Assembly (NCBI RefSeq): GCF_020379485.1
Contig: NC_063448.1
Coordinates: 48,555,218-48,619,217 of the forward strand
DNA length: 64,000 nt
Reading direction: 5' to 3'
Source: Brassica napus
Lineage: Eukaryota; Streptophyta; Magnoliopsida; Brassicales; Brassicaceae
Numbering within the stretch: position 1 is the stretch's first letter; every line of letters begins with the position of its first letter. The position numbers and the translations under genes are program-made. The notes beneath the pieces were generated by a model, which saw only the letters and a program-made list of their open reading frames with translations, did no database searches and was not told the DNA's origin. Positions 34,998 to 46,174 of this stretch are shown here, in pieces.

Positions 34998-35586
34998 AGA
35001 AGACGACAATTACAACAGTCATGAACAACTTGCATTACGCAGATGCACACAAAAAGTTTTAAAATTTAAAAGCGTTTGAAAACGTTCTCATACTCCTAAA
35101 CTCTACAAATCAATCTCTACAAATCAATCCTAAACTCTAAAGACCTGGAAATGTGTAAACCCTAAAAATCAATCTTTACTTGTTTATACTCCTCAGTAAA
35201 TAATCAAGCAAACGAATCAGTATCCCGATTTCCTAAACTTTACAAAGAAGGATTGAGTTTTTGTGAGAGTTGGGATCTTCCATACTTGTTATACTCCTAA
35301 GTAAATAGTTTAAAAGTGTCATTCTCATACGTCAGGATAATCATCACCATAACAAAGCATGGAATTGTAACGGGACAAAAGAGAGAGAGAAAATATTAGC
35401 CAAAGGGATGAAGAGTTTTGAAGCATACTTCTCTATTTTCGCTCAAGTAAATTCTCAGAAGCTTTGTTCATGATTCACACCTTTGGTACAATACAAAATG
35501 TAAGATTAACAATATGACAGTTATACGAAAAAGAATATAACATATATCTTGAAAGACTTCACATAAAAAAGGATATTAACACTTAC

Positions 35587-35669
35587 AATGCGACTTTCTT
35601 GAAGAATCTCATGAGACACGTTACTGGGAGATCGTGTGAGTCCATAACACCTTTGATAAAGATCATATG
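35587..35669 (-). pseudogene. HSP90 fragment, downstream exon (separated by the LTR insertion)
   Basis: The minus strand reads IFIKGVMDSHDLPV, then (after a small deletion shifting frame) EILQESRI followed by GTAAGT. HSP90 proteins carry YLSFVKGVVDSHDLPLNVS and REILQESRI at an exon end, so this is the next part of the same gene fragment found at 50.5-51.2 kb. A CAG acceptor precedes it. The 14.5-kb retroelement lies between the two parts. Confidence 0.85.
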
Positions 35670-35812
35670 CTGAGGAAATTGTTCACTTAAGCACCAGAAA
35701 AGCGGATCAATACAAAATAGAATAACATATCTCTTGAAAGGCCACACCAAGAGATACTTCTATCTCCAGCTTCCCGTCAAAATCACTTGAAAACTCGTTT
35801 TACATAGAGCCT

Positions 35813-37309
35813 TGATATCTTGTATAATTACATGATTTTAGCCATTAATTCTTGTACATTTTGATCATATAGATTAATAATTAGGCATCTTTAGAGTCCA
35901 TATTGCATTCATTGTCCTTATTAGGTGTTGGAGTGTGCCATGGAGTGATTTGAGATATTTGGGAGCATTGTGATCCAAAAAGGGGTGAAAGATGAGCATG
36001 GATGGAGGCCTTAGAGAAATCTTCTGTTGTTAAGATTTTGTGGAAAACAGCAAATTAAGTTAGCTTTCTAGTGGAAGTGGTTTCAAGTCATTTGGAGATG
36101 TAATGAATGAGTTATGATCAATTTACTAGAGGCATATCCATCCTAGTCGAGCATCGCAGAGTGACCTTCCAGAGCGACACCATAAGGTAGCTCCCAACCC
36201 AGAGCGACCTCCAGAGCGACCCACCTACGTCACTCGCCTTTTCATCACTTTGGAGGCAAAAAAATAGGTTGGAGCGATCTCTAAGAGCGACAACCTGAGG
36301 TCGCTCCCAAGCCAGAGCGACTTCCCGGAGCGACACCACGAAGTCTCTGCACGTCATTTACTCAGTCGAAACTTATGATTTTCCAGGGACCTTTTGGTCA
36401 TTTGTCTTGACGTTTTACACTTTCTAAACCTAAGTTTAAGTACCTTTTGTAAGCCAAGGAGGCAGATTATCTTTTATCTTTGAGAAAACCACCAAAAACC
36501 TCTTGAAAAAAGTTCATCTCTTTGATTCATTTGATCATATGTTATCCTGTTGATTTCTAATCTATTATCTGAATTTCTCTACATGATTAATCTGAAATCC
36601 AATATGGGTTTAAGAGGAATCATGAAGAGTAGTGAGTAATCCACTCTTGAATTCATGGGTTAGGAAGATTAAGGGTGATTAGGCTAGATCTAGGATGTTA
36701 TAGTATAGATCCTTCTTATTCCTTGCTAGTAGAGTATTCATAATGCATCTTCTGAGTTGGCCTCTCAAAAGTTGATCTTTAGGCATTTCCCACCCACAAG
36801 GTGTTTGATGAAATGCCTGAGACAACTCTCCTAAGCTTTTAACATACTTTACCAAAGACATTTGTTGTTAAAGGTGTTAAGATAGCCAATAGACTTGTTA
36901 GTAATGATTGCTTTCATATTATTCAACCAAAGACATTTGATGTTTGAAATATGTTAGTAAATAAACATTCATCTAGACATGGAGTTTGTTTAAGATTGTG
37001 TCTAAGCTTAAGGTTGATATTTTGATTGATCATTTGTCATCCTTAGTTCGAAACTTGATCACCCAAGGTCTAATTCCTATACCCATGAGTTCTCTTTTAT
37101 CATAACCAAAGAAAGTCACTTCTTTTATTGTTTTATTGTTCTGTTATTGCATTCTATTATTAGTATTAGCTTAAAACCATCCAAATTATCGGTTGCACTT
37201 AGATTAAGTACGTACTTGCATTCTCGGTGCTTTGAATCTCTTAGAATTCGTTCGACAATCTTTTATACTACATCATTTGTCTTAGGAGACTTGAAAACTC
37301 CTAAAATCA
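35813..37309 (+). repeat. 5' LTR of outer element
   Basis: Begins TGATATCTTG and ends CTAAAATCA. U3 holds a short GAGCGAC-motif cluster (about 36,130-36,345). Near the 3' end a TTAGGAG...CTCCTAA hairpin (37,282-37,304) abuts the primer-binding site. Confidence 0.95.
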
Positions 37310-37312
37310 AAT

Positions 37313-37325
37313 TGGCGCCGTTGCC
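37313..37325 (+). promoter_or_regulatory. Primer-binding site (tRNA-Asp)
   Basis: TGGCGCCGTTGCC, complementary to the 3' CCA end and acceptor stem of plant tRNA-Asp, 3 nt after the 5' LTR. Athila-group elements are known to use this primer. Confidence 0.85.
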
Positions 37326-37438
37326 AAATTCTGAGTTGATTTCAACATTGAGATTTAGTCACTTGCTTGAGACTAAGTCACTTTTATTTTATTTTGTTAC
37401 TGATTCTCCTTCTTCACCTCCCTTTAACTTTCAGGTGT

Positions 37439-38839
37439 ATGAACTTGAGGAGTAGGGGTCCATCAAACCTAGTTCCAAGAGTTGCAGACATCAGAGCTTT
37501 AGAGAGAGAGTGTGCTAGAGCGAGAAGAGAAGAAGAGCAACAGGCTCACTTGCAGAGATTGGATATTGATATGGCAGATCAACCGCAAGGGCCAGAACAC
37601 CCACAGCGAGCAGCTCGACCCATTGGCACTTATGACCACCCCAACATTCATGGTCATAGACTTGGAATCCGAGCACCAGCTGTGGCAGCTAACAACTTTG
37701 AGATCAAATCAGGATTCCTCAACGTGATCGAGAACAACAAGTATCATGGCTTGGCTTTAGAGGACCCATTTGATCACTTGGACAGGTTCGACAGCTACTG
37801 TGGGTTGTCAAAAACCAATGGTGTGTCAGAGGACGCCTTAAAGCTCAAGTTATTCCCTTTCTCTTTGGGGGATAAGGCACGTCAGTGGGAGAAGTCTCTA
37901 CCCATCGACTCTATCACCACCTGGGATGACTGCAAGAAAGCATTTTTGGAGAAGTTCTTCTCTACTTCAAGAACTGCTAAGCTGAGAAATGAGATTTCTA
38001 GCTTTCAACAGAAGAACTTAGAAGGATTCAGTGAAGCCTGGGAGAGATTCAAGGGCTACCAAGCTCAATGCCCACACCATGGTTTCTCTAAGGAAAGCTT
38101 GCTGAGCACATTCTACAAGGGTGCTCTTCCTAAGTACAGAGCCAGATTAGATACATCTAGCAATGGGTTCTTCTTGGGAAGAACTGAGGAAGATGCAGAG
38201 GAGCTGGTTGACAACATGGTAAAGAGTGACGCAGTCTACAGTGGAGACCACGACAGAGGCAGTAGAACAGATGACAAGCAAACGAGGAAGGAGTTAAAGG
38301 CTCTACAGGATAAGATAAACATACTCATTGCTGATAAATCCACCCAAGAGCAGCTGACCTTTGTTGGTAACCCAAACCAAGAGACACCACCTGTTGTCAA
38401 TGAGGTTGAGGGTTTGGAAGGTCAAGAAGAGTTGTGTTTCATCAACAAAAATGGCAGTTGGTACAAGAAAGAGCCCAACTTTCAGTACAACAACTACCAA
38501 CATAAATCTTATCCTAACAACCAACAGAGTGGTTATCAGCCTAGGAATAACCAGCAAGGCAACTATCAGCCTCATCAAAACCCTCCTCCTGGTTTCTCCA
38601 ACAAAGGGAACCAGTCTTCTCAACAACAAGCTAATCCTTCTACCTCTACTCCTCAGGAAAGCAGCACTGATGTTCTACTGAAACAGATCTTGGAGTCTCA
38701 GACTAGAAGTGAGAAGCAGGTTGGATATAAGTTGAAGAACCTTCACTCCAAGATTGATGGAAGTTACAATGAGGTCAACAACAAGTTCAGGGCTTTGGAA
38801 AACCAGTTTGCTTCCATGACCACTCACCAGAATCGCTAG
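37439..38839 (+). pseudogene. Gag of outer retroelement, ended by TAG where the inner copy reads through
   Basis: Gag-like protein from MNLRSRGPSNLVP, with a Retrotrans_gag domain at about residues 95-220 (HGLALEDPFDHLDRF, LKLFPFSLGDKARQW, FLEKFFSTSRTAKLRNEIS, ESLLSTFYKGALP) and an Asn/Gln/Tyr/Pro-rich C-terminus without a CCHC knuckle. It forms the particle of Ty3/gypsy elements. A TAG (38,837-38,839) follows THQNR, where the inner element has CAG and continues into protease. It may be a decay mutation or a suppressible stop; I favour decay. An acceptor-like TTTCAG lies just before the ATG. Confidence 0.85.
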
Positions 38840-38923
38840 CAAGGGTCTCTACCTGGAAAATCTGAGCAAAATCCCAAGGAGTATTGCAATGTTGTCCTCT
38901 CTACTACTTCTTCAGGGATTGAA

Positions 38924-40105
38924 TTGAGTAACCACAAGAAAGAGGTAGATGAAATTGAAAGATTGGTGTTTGAAACTGAGATTGAACAGGTTGAGCATCT
39001 GATTGTAGCAACAGCTGAGGCAAAGATTGTGGAGGAAGCTGACAAAATGGTTGAAGCAAAGATTTTGAAGGGAGATGAACCCAGGGCTGAGAAACCAGTT
39101 GCGAAGAGAGCTGACCAGAAGCTGAAAGAGGTCAAGCTGGAGGACACCACTGAGGTTGAGCAGTCACCCTATGACAAGCTCCCATTTCCACAAAGGGTCC
39201 TCACCAAAGCTCAAAATAAGGTGATTTCCAAGTTCAGAAAAGACCTAAGTGATATTGGACTTAAGCTTCCAGCGATTTCGGGTATGCGTGAGGCTCATGT
39301 CCAAATGATGCTCATTAAGGACATTGTAGACCACCAAGCAGAAGTAGCAGAGCTTCTCAACATCTCAACTTTGAAACTTGATCCACCAGTCACACCAAAG
39401 TCTCTCCCTAAACTAGAATCCCAAGGGAAGTTCACCTTATCTTGCTCCCTTGGTAAGCTCACCTTTGATGACGCTCTTGTTGATTCTGGTGCAAGTGTGA
39501 ATGTGATCTCAATGGAGATGGTGAAGAGTCTTGAGATTGAACACATGGAGCCAGATACTTCCTCTCTCACGTTTGGGGATTCTTCTTCTACTACCCCTAT
39601 TGGTCTCATCAAGGACTTCCCTTTGAAGATTGGATCTTGCACCATCCCTATAGACCTCACTGTCTTGAAGATGGCAACTGAAAAGAGAGTTCCATTGATC
39701 ATGGGCACACCATTCCTTACTACTGTGGGTGCTTGCATCGATTTTACCAACAAGAAGGTCACACTCTTCAATGTGAACAAAGCTGTCTCTTATCCAATTC
39801 AGTCTCCACTGGATGTTGAGTATTGTGGAACCATCACTTGTGGAGACCCCTCCATTGAGAAGATCAAAGATGCAGTGGTTGTTAGTAAGAAAGAAATTCT
39901 TGATGGAGAGTCCTCTAAAGAGATATGTGATGAGCACTTGAAAAGTGCTAAGGTGAGTCGAGCCACAAAGGCTGCTCATGACAAGAAGGCCACAAGGACT
40001 CATCAACTCCAAGATGATCCAATCAAGCTTCAAGAGCCTCTCTCTCAGGTTCACACCATCGCTCTTGAAGGTGGGAAGGATCCTCCTTCTCCACTTTCCA
40101 CTTGA
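38924..40105 (+). CDS. Retroelement aspartic protease-like region (outer element)
   Basis: A charged linker (EIERLVFETEIEQVEHLIV) is followed by KLPFPQR and a retropepsin-like fold: ALVDSGASVNVIS (catalytic DSGA near residue 188) and VPLIMGTPFLTTVGA as the flap and second-strand region. It belongs downstream of gag in the same transcript and should process Gag. The sequence differs strongly from the inner element's protease although the two gags are nearly the same. The inner element inserted about 400 nt beyond its stop, so no pol region was displaced by that insertion. Confidence 0.8.
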   Translation: MSNHKKEVDEIERLVFETEIEQVEHLIVATAEAKIVEEADKMVEAKILKGDEPRAEKPVAKRADQKLKEVKLEDTTEVEQSPYDKLPFPQRVLTKAQNKVISKFRKDLSDIGLKLPAISGMREAHVQMMLIKDIVDHQAEVAELLNISTLKLDPPVTPKSLPKLESQGKFTLSCSLGKLTFDDALVDSGASVNVISMEMVKSLEIEHMEPDTSSLTFGDSSSTTPIGLIKDFPLKIGSCTIPIDLTVLKMATEKRVPLIMGTPFLTTVGACIDFTNKKVTLFNVNKAVSYPIQSPLDVEYCGTITCGDPSIEKIKDAVVVSKKEILDGESSKEICDEHLKSAKVSRATKAAHDKKATRTHQLQDDPIKLQEPLSQVHTIALEGGKDPPSPLST

Positions 40106-40499
40106 GGTACCACTCCACCACCTTTTCATTGTATATACCAGTTTTTCTTTGCATTTATCTCTCTTTTAGGTATCTCTTTCAACTTACTAACATAGAGACT
40201 GTGTGAACTAAGTTTGGGGGAGGTACCAAGTATTTGATCATGTTTTCTTTGATGATTTTGAGTCTCATGCATTGCATTGTACATACATATTTGCATAGAA
40301 AAACCAAAAAAAATAACTAAAAAAATTTGAAAAACACAAAAAGAAGCATGTAGTTGCATCTTGCATCCTTAAGATTGAGTCTAGAAACATGCATATAGGT
40401 TGTATTCACTTGCATAGGGAGCAATGATTAAAAATGCCTTAAGGTACTTGTCTGGAATCCATCTCTTGTAAAAGCTTGCATGTTTCGAGCCTTGAAAAC

Positions 40500-42084
40500 T
40501 GATATTAGGAGTTTTCAATGCTCCTAAGACAAATGTTGTAGTATAGTGATTGTCGAACCAGTTCTGAGGGATATCAAAGCACCGAGAATACAAGTACTCA
40601 CTTAATCTAAATGCAACCAATGATTTAGATGAGTTTTAAGCTATGACTAAAACTAATAAGCAATAACAGAATGATACTTTCTTGACTAAGGGAAAAGAGA
40701 ACTCATGGGCATACGGATTAGACCTTGGGTGATCAAGTTTCGAACTAAGGATGACAAATGATTAATCAAACTATCTACCTTAAGCCTAGACACAATTCTA
40801 AGCAAGCTCTATGTCTAGATGAATGTTCATTTGCTAACATATCTCAAACATCAAATGTCTTTGGTTGAATAATATGAAAGTAATCATTACAAATAAGTCT
40901 ATTAGCTATTTTAGCACCTTTAACAACAAATGTCTTTGGCAAAGTATACTAAAAGCCTAGGCGAATTGTCTCAGGCATTTCATCAAACACCTTTCGGGTG
41001 GGAAATGCCTATTGATCAACTTTTGAGTGACCAACTCAAAAGATGCATTAGGAATACTCTACTATCAAGGAACAAGAATGATCTACACTAAAACATCCTA
41101 GAACTAACCTAATCACCCTTAATCTCCCTAACCCATGAATTCAAAAGGTGATTACTCACTAATCTCCATGATTCCTCTTAAACCCATATTGGATTTCAGA
41201 TTAATCATGTAGAGAAATAGATAAGAAATCAACAAGAACACAAGAACATAACAATCAAAATCCAAGAGATAAACTTCTCAAGAGAGTTTTTGTGTATTTC
41301 TCAATAGATCAAAAAAAATAATCTGCCTTATGGCTGCCAAGAGTACTTAACTTAGGTTTTTTGCAAACTAAAAACAATAAAACAAATGACCAAAAGGCCC
41401 CTGAAATAACATAAAAATCGTCCAATCAAACACGCGGAGCGACCTAGCATAGTCGCTCCCAGGAGGTCGCTCCCGACGCTTCTTCATGTCTCGCCCCGTC
41501 AAAACGCGAGCGACTTGAGCTGGTCGCTCTGGCTGGGAGCGACCTTGGTAGGTCGCTCTGAGGGGTCGCTCCAGGATGCTCGACTTTGGTGTCTCCGGAC
41601 GAGAGGACGCGAGCGACCTTGGTGTGTCGCTCCAACAAGTCGCTCCGGACTTCGGGAGCGACCTCAGTGGGTCGCTCTGAGAGGTCGCTCCGGGCTTCGT
41701 TTTGTGTCGTCTCGCCATGGAAAATCGAGCGACCTCGGAGCGTCGCTCTGGCAAGTCGCTCTGAGAAGGGGTGTCTCACGATAGAAACGCGAGCGACCTC
41801 TCCATGTCGCTCTGGCTGGATCGCTACGGGATGTGTGTCACAGCGACTTCACGGCGTCGCTCCGGTGAGGTCGCTCTGGTGCGCTGCTCGTCCGTTGATC
41901 GCTTTAAACACTTCTTTTGAGCTCCAAATGCACCCAAATGCCTCCAAGAACTCCATGTGGTACTCCAATACCTGATAAAGACTCGTGTATGCAAAATGCA
42001 ACCTAAACATGGCTAAATCCTAGTCTATATGATCAAAATGCACATGGGTGAATGGATAAAACAATGTAAATATGCAAGATATCA
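40500..42084 (-). repeat. 3' LTR of inner element
   Basis: The plus strand begins TGATATTAGG and ends AGATATCA. It holds the GC-rich GAGCGAC/GTCGCTC cluster at about 41,430-41,890 (about 21 motif copies). ORFs across that cluster are repeat translations. Confidence 0.95.
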
Positions 42085-43600
42085 ACTCCCCCAAACTTGT
42101 TCTTTACTTGTCCACAAGTGAACTTTCTAGAACTCATAGGGAGAGAGGTTCGAAGGTGGGAGCTCATAGCCAAAAGAAACACAACTAGCAAACACGATTA
42201 GCACACTCTCTTATTACACTCTAGCTTCTCTAGGCCTATCTCATCTCCTTTTGTCCCTACACTCATCATCAAGCATCCACACATTCAAATCAACCAACTC
42301 TCACATTCATTAAGCACAAAACATCTAGTGAATTCTTGCAAATGGTCAGTATGGTCCAAGTCATTTGGGTAAGGGAAGACTTTTATTCAAGTGATTCAAA
42401 AGGTTTGAAACATAAAATCTTTACGGTGGTTTACTCTCGAAACAAGTAGCCTTGACATTGCACATAATATATCTAAGAAAAGGACCAACTCATGCATACA
42501 ATGCTCAATCTCCATTGTTCTACCCTTTTCCCAAACATACAATTACACAATCATTCTCAAATGTCAAACCCAACTCACATCTCTCACCAAAAAATCCTAA
42601 GAACATTAACTCCTTCTCTTTGAAATCTACAAGGGATTTTTCACAACCTCAAAACATTACTTAGCTCCTAACAACTTTGCTAGCCTCTTTTTTCTTTCTT
42701 TTTCTTTTCTTTTCATATTTTATGTTTTTTTTTTTTTATTATTTTTTTTTTAAATGGGGGCCAAGACTTTTCATAACTTGAGCTAGAGGTTTTTCTACTT
42801 ATCCCAGTGAGACAATTCACTTAAACACAAAGAATCATTTCTTTTCCTTTTTCATTGCTCCCAAATCATAATCATAACTCTCACCCCCCCCCCCCACCTA
42901 TGGCTAGACAGTAGAGTGCCCAATCTAGCAAGAATGAAGATCAAGCATTGTCGTTCCCGATACTCTCAACATTATGCACATGTAAGACTTTCCGAAGAAG
43001 GCCTCACTCATCAAACAATTAAAGCTTAAAAGGAGGGAAAGGTTTTGGGAGTGGTCTACCACTAGAGTTTGTCAGAATAAGATTGGCATAAAGGATGTGA
43101 CAACTCAGGTGTGTATAGCCATGACTCAGTACACAAGGGACCATGAGCAAGAAGCATTAAGTTCGTTTAGTTCAAATAAGGTTGTAGTTGGCTTCAAAGA
43201 CTGAGTTTCAGCAATCAACAAGTTTCAGGAAGAGTCTTCAAGGCTCGAAGCATACAAGTGTTTTTGAGAGGTGCATAAGCTATTCAGGTGCAAAGTAATG
43301 TTCTTTACAAGGCATTTCAAATCATTGCTCCCAATTCAAGTAAATGCAACCTATATGCTCTAGACTCTCCTAGAAATGCCAATGATGCAAACTAAATGAA
43401 TTTTTTTTTTATGCAAATATATATGTATAATGCAATGCATGAGACTCAAAATCATCAAAGCAAACGTGATCAAATACTTGGTACTTCCCCCAAACTTAAA
43501 TGACACAGTCTCTGTGTTGTCAAGGAGAGAGAGATACCCAAAAAGAGAAAACTAATATGCAAAAACGAAATGGTATATACAAAGGAAAGTAGTGGGTTAC
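42085..43600 (-). other. 3' non-coding internal region of inner element
   Basis: Between the gag-protease stop and the 3' LTR. It has poly(T) runs near 42,727-42,752, a C13-14 run near 42,884, and short ORFs without motifs. It corresponds to the 3' internal DNA of the outer element at 47,765-48,875, including shared CTCTAGCTTCTCTAGGCCTA and the polypurine tract. No reverse transcriptase or integrase remnant is seen. Confidence 0.7.
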
Positions 43601-43603
43601 CTT

Positions 43604-46045
43604 CTATGGGGAATGAGTAGAGGGAGATGCTCCCTCCTCGTCGTCCTCAGGTGGTAACTCTTCAAGGTGCTCATCAGCAAGAGTGCCCATCTCTTCAATG
43701 TAGAAGGCTTGCCCGAACACAGTTGGTTTCTTCATTTTCTCCTTGATGTCAAAGTGGAGAATATGCCCTTTACCCAAATGGAGATCAATCGTGCCCTCTT
43801 TCACCTTAACAATTGCTCCTGCTGTAGCTAAGAATGGCCTTCCAAGAATCAATGGGTCGTGAGCCTCCTCACCCATCTCAAGCACCACAAAATCTGTAGG
43901 TATCTCATACCTTCCAATCTTCACAGGTAGGTCCTCTAAGATGCCCACAGGGTACTTCACTGAACGATCAGCTAACACCAGAGAGAGTCTACACTTCTTG
44001 TACTGAGTGAATCCAAGCTTCTTTGCAACAGACAAAGGCATCACGCTGACACTAGCTCCCAAATCGCAGAGACATTTCTCAAATACCATAGGTCCAAGAG
44101 CACAAGGTAGTGTGAAGCATCCTGGATCCTCTAACTTCTCTGGAACATCAAGCCTTTGGATGATGGCACTGCACTCATGGGTAAGAATCATCATGCTTTC
44201 CATTTCCTTCTTCTTTGCAGCTACAACATCTTTCAGGAACTTGTTGTATTGAGGAATCAACATGAAAGCATCGATGATGGGCATTGCAACCTGAGCTTCA
44301 CTCATTTGCTTGTCAAACAAAGCCTTGTACTTCTCTAGCAGCTGCCTCTTGAATCTACCAGGGAATGGTAGTTTGGGTTCATAGGGAGGAGGAACAAAAG
44401 AATTCTCACTTGCTGGAGCAAGAACTTCACCATCCTTCACTGTTTTCTTCTCTTCCCCAACCTTTCCTTTACCCTTGGCTTCCACAATCTTCTCCAAGAT
44501 TTCATCATTGATTTTCTCATCAACAATCACCACTTCATCATCTAAGTTGATGGCCACCTCCTCACCTAGTTTCTCAGCATCCCTGGTGAGGGTTGTAGGA
44601 GGTAACTGCTTACCACTCCTAAGGGTGATAGCTTTGGCCTCCTTGGGGTTTTGGTCAGATTTTCCAGGTAGAGATCCTTGCTGGCGAGTCTGGTGAGTGT
44701 TCATGGAAGCAAACTGATTCTCTAAATTCTTGACTGTAGAAGCAAGATGTGAGAACTTGTTGTTGAGCTCATTGTAGCTCCCATCAATCTTGGAATGAAG
44801 GTTTTTCAACTCATATCCAACATGCTTCTCACTTCTAGTCTGAGACTCCAAGATTTGTTTCAGGAGGGTGTCAGTGCTGCTCTCTTGAGGAGCAGAGGAA
44901 CCAGATGAGAGGTTTTGCTGAGGTTGATAGCTGCCTTGCTGGTTGTTTCGAGGCGGATAACCACTCTGTTGGTTGTTGGGATATGATTTCTGTTGGTAGT
45001 TGTTGTACTGAAAGTTGGGCTTTTTTTTGTACCAGCTACCATTGTTGTTGATAAAACACAACTCTTCCTGACCTTCCAAACCCTCAACCTCATGGACAAC
45101 AGGTGGTGTATCTTGGCTTGGGTTACCAACAAAGTGCAACTGCTCTTGTGTGGCTTTATCAGCAAGGAGGATGTCTATCTTATCCTGTAGAGCTTTCAAC
45201 TCCTTCCTCGTCTGCTTATCATCTGTTCGACTGCTTCTGTCGTGGTCTCCACTGTAGACTGCATCACTCTTTACCATGTTATCAACCAGCTCCTCTGCAT
45301 CATCCTCAGTTCTCCCCAAGAAGAATCCATTGCTAGTTGTATCCAGTCTGGCCATGTACTTAGGAAGAGCACCACGGTAGAATGTGCTCAGCAAGCTCTC
45401 CTTAGAGAAACCATGGTGTGGGCATTGAGCTTGGTAGCCCTTGAATCTCTCCCAGGCTTCACTGAATCCTTCCAAGTTCTTCTGTTGGAAACTGGAGATC
45501 TCATTTCTCAGCTTAGCAGTTCTTGAGGTTGAGAAGAATTTCTCCAAGAATGCTCTCTTGCACTCATCCCAAGTGGTGATAGAGTCGCTGGGTAGAGACT
45601 TCTCCCACTGACGTGCCTTATCCCCCAAAGAGAAAGGAAATAGCTTGAGCTTTAAGGCATCTTCGGACACACCATTGGTTTTTGACAACCCACAGTAGCT
45701 GTCGAACCTATCCAAGTGATCAAATGGGTCCTCCAGAGCCAAGCCATGATACTTGTTGTTCTCGATCACGTTGAGGAGTCCTGACTTGACCTCAAAGTTG
45801 TTGGCTGCCACAGCTGGTGCTCGGATTCCGAATCTGTGACCATGTATGTTGGGGCGGTCGTAAGTGCCAATGGGTCGAGCTGCCCGCGGTTGGTGTTCTG
45901 CCCCTTGCGGTGGATCTGCCATATCAATATCCAAGTGGGTCTGGTGTTCTTCTTCTCTTCTAGCTCTAGCACACTCCCTCTCAAAAGCTCTTATGTCTGC
46001 TACTATTGGAACTAGGTTTGATGGACCCCTGCTCCTCAAGTTCAT
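43604..46045 (-). CDS. Intact gag-protease polyprotein of inner retroelement
   Basis: Uninterrupted ORF of about 813 residues from MNLRSRGPSNLVP. The Retrotrans_gag domain lies at about 90-215, then a Gln/Asn-rich stretch, a coiled-coil-prone LKNLHSKIDGSYNELNNKF, a Lys/Glu-rich linker, ITLRSGKQLPP, PKLPFPGRFKRQL, and a retropepsin-like domain: KCLCDLGASVSVMPLS (DLGAS replaces the usual DSG/DTG, as in Athila relatives) and DPLILGRPFLATAGA. The open frame over 2.4 kb indicates recent activity, with polymerase presumably supplied in trans. The in-frame opening extends to 46,117, but the MNLRSRG start is shared with the outer copy. Confidence 0.88.
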   Translation of the reverse strand: MNLRSRGPSNLVPIVADIRAFERECARARREEEHQTHLDIDMADPPQGAEHQPRAARPIGTYDRPNIHGHRFGIRAPAVAANNFEVKSGLLNVIENNKYHGLALEDPFDHLDRFDSYCGLSKTNGVSEDALKLKLFPFSLGDKARQWEKSLPSDSITTWDECKRAFLEKFFSTSRTAKLRNEISSFQQKNLEGFSEAWERFKGYQAQCPHHGFSKESLLSTFYRGALPKYMARLDTTSNGFFLGRTEDDAEELVDNMVKSDAVYSGDHDRSSRTDDKQTRKELKALQDKIDILLADKATQEQLHFVGNPSQDTPPVVHEVEGLEGQEELCFINNNGSWYKKKPNFQYNNYQQKSYPNNQQSGYPPRNNQQGSYQPQQNLSSGSSAPQESSTDTLLKQILESQTRSEKHVGYELKNLHSKIDGSYNELNNKFSHLASTVKNLENQFASMNTHQTRQQGSLPGKSDQNPKEAKAITLRSGKQLPPTTLTRDAEKLGEEVAINLDDEVVIVDEKINDEILEKIVEAKGKGKVGEEKKTVKDGEVLAPASENSFVPPPYEPKLPFPGRFKRQLLEKYKALFDKQMSEAQVAMPIIDAFMLIPQYNKFLKDVVAAKKKEMESMMILTHECSAIIQRLDVPEKLEDPGCFTLPCALGPMVFEKCLCDLGASVSVMPLSVAKKLGFTQYKKCRLSLVLADRSVKYPVGILEDLPVKIGRYEIPTDFVVLEMGEEAHDPLILGRPFLATAGAIVKVKEGTIDLHLGKGHILHFDIKEKMKKPTVFGQAFYIEEMGTLADEHLEELPPEDDEEGASPSTHSP

Positions 46046-46159
46046 ACACCTGAAAGTGAAAGGCAGGTGAAGAAGAAGAATCAGTAACAAAACAAAATTA
46101 AAATGACTTAGTCTCAAGCAAGTGACTAAATCTCAATGTTTAAATCTACTCAGAATTTA

Positions 46160-46171
46160 GCAACGATGCCA
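46160..46171 (-). promoter_or_regulatory. Degenerate tRNA-Asp primer-binding site of inner element
   Basis: Minus strand TGGCATCGTTGC next to the 5' LTR, versus TGGCGCCGTTGC in the outer copy. The two changes (G to A and C to T) look like deamination-type transitions. Confidence 0.75.
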
Positions 46172-46174
46172 ATT

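Noticed and set aside
36118..36357. Minus ORF in the outer 5' LTR
   Set aside because: Lies in the GAGCGAC cluster; not conserved in the 3' LTR.
37147..37455. ORF spanning the outer LTR end and gag leader
   Set aside because: Crosses the LTR boundary and primer-binding site; not a protein-coding unit.
41368..41975. Arg/Ser-rich ORFs in the inner 3' LTR
   Set aside because: All are six-frame translations of the GAGCGAC/GTCGCTC motif cluster; also present identically in the other LTR.
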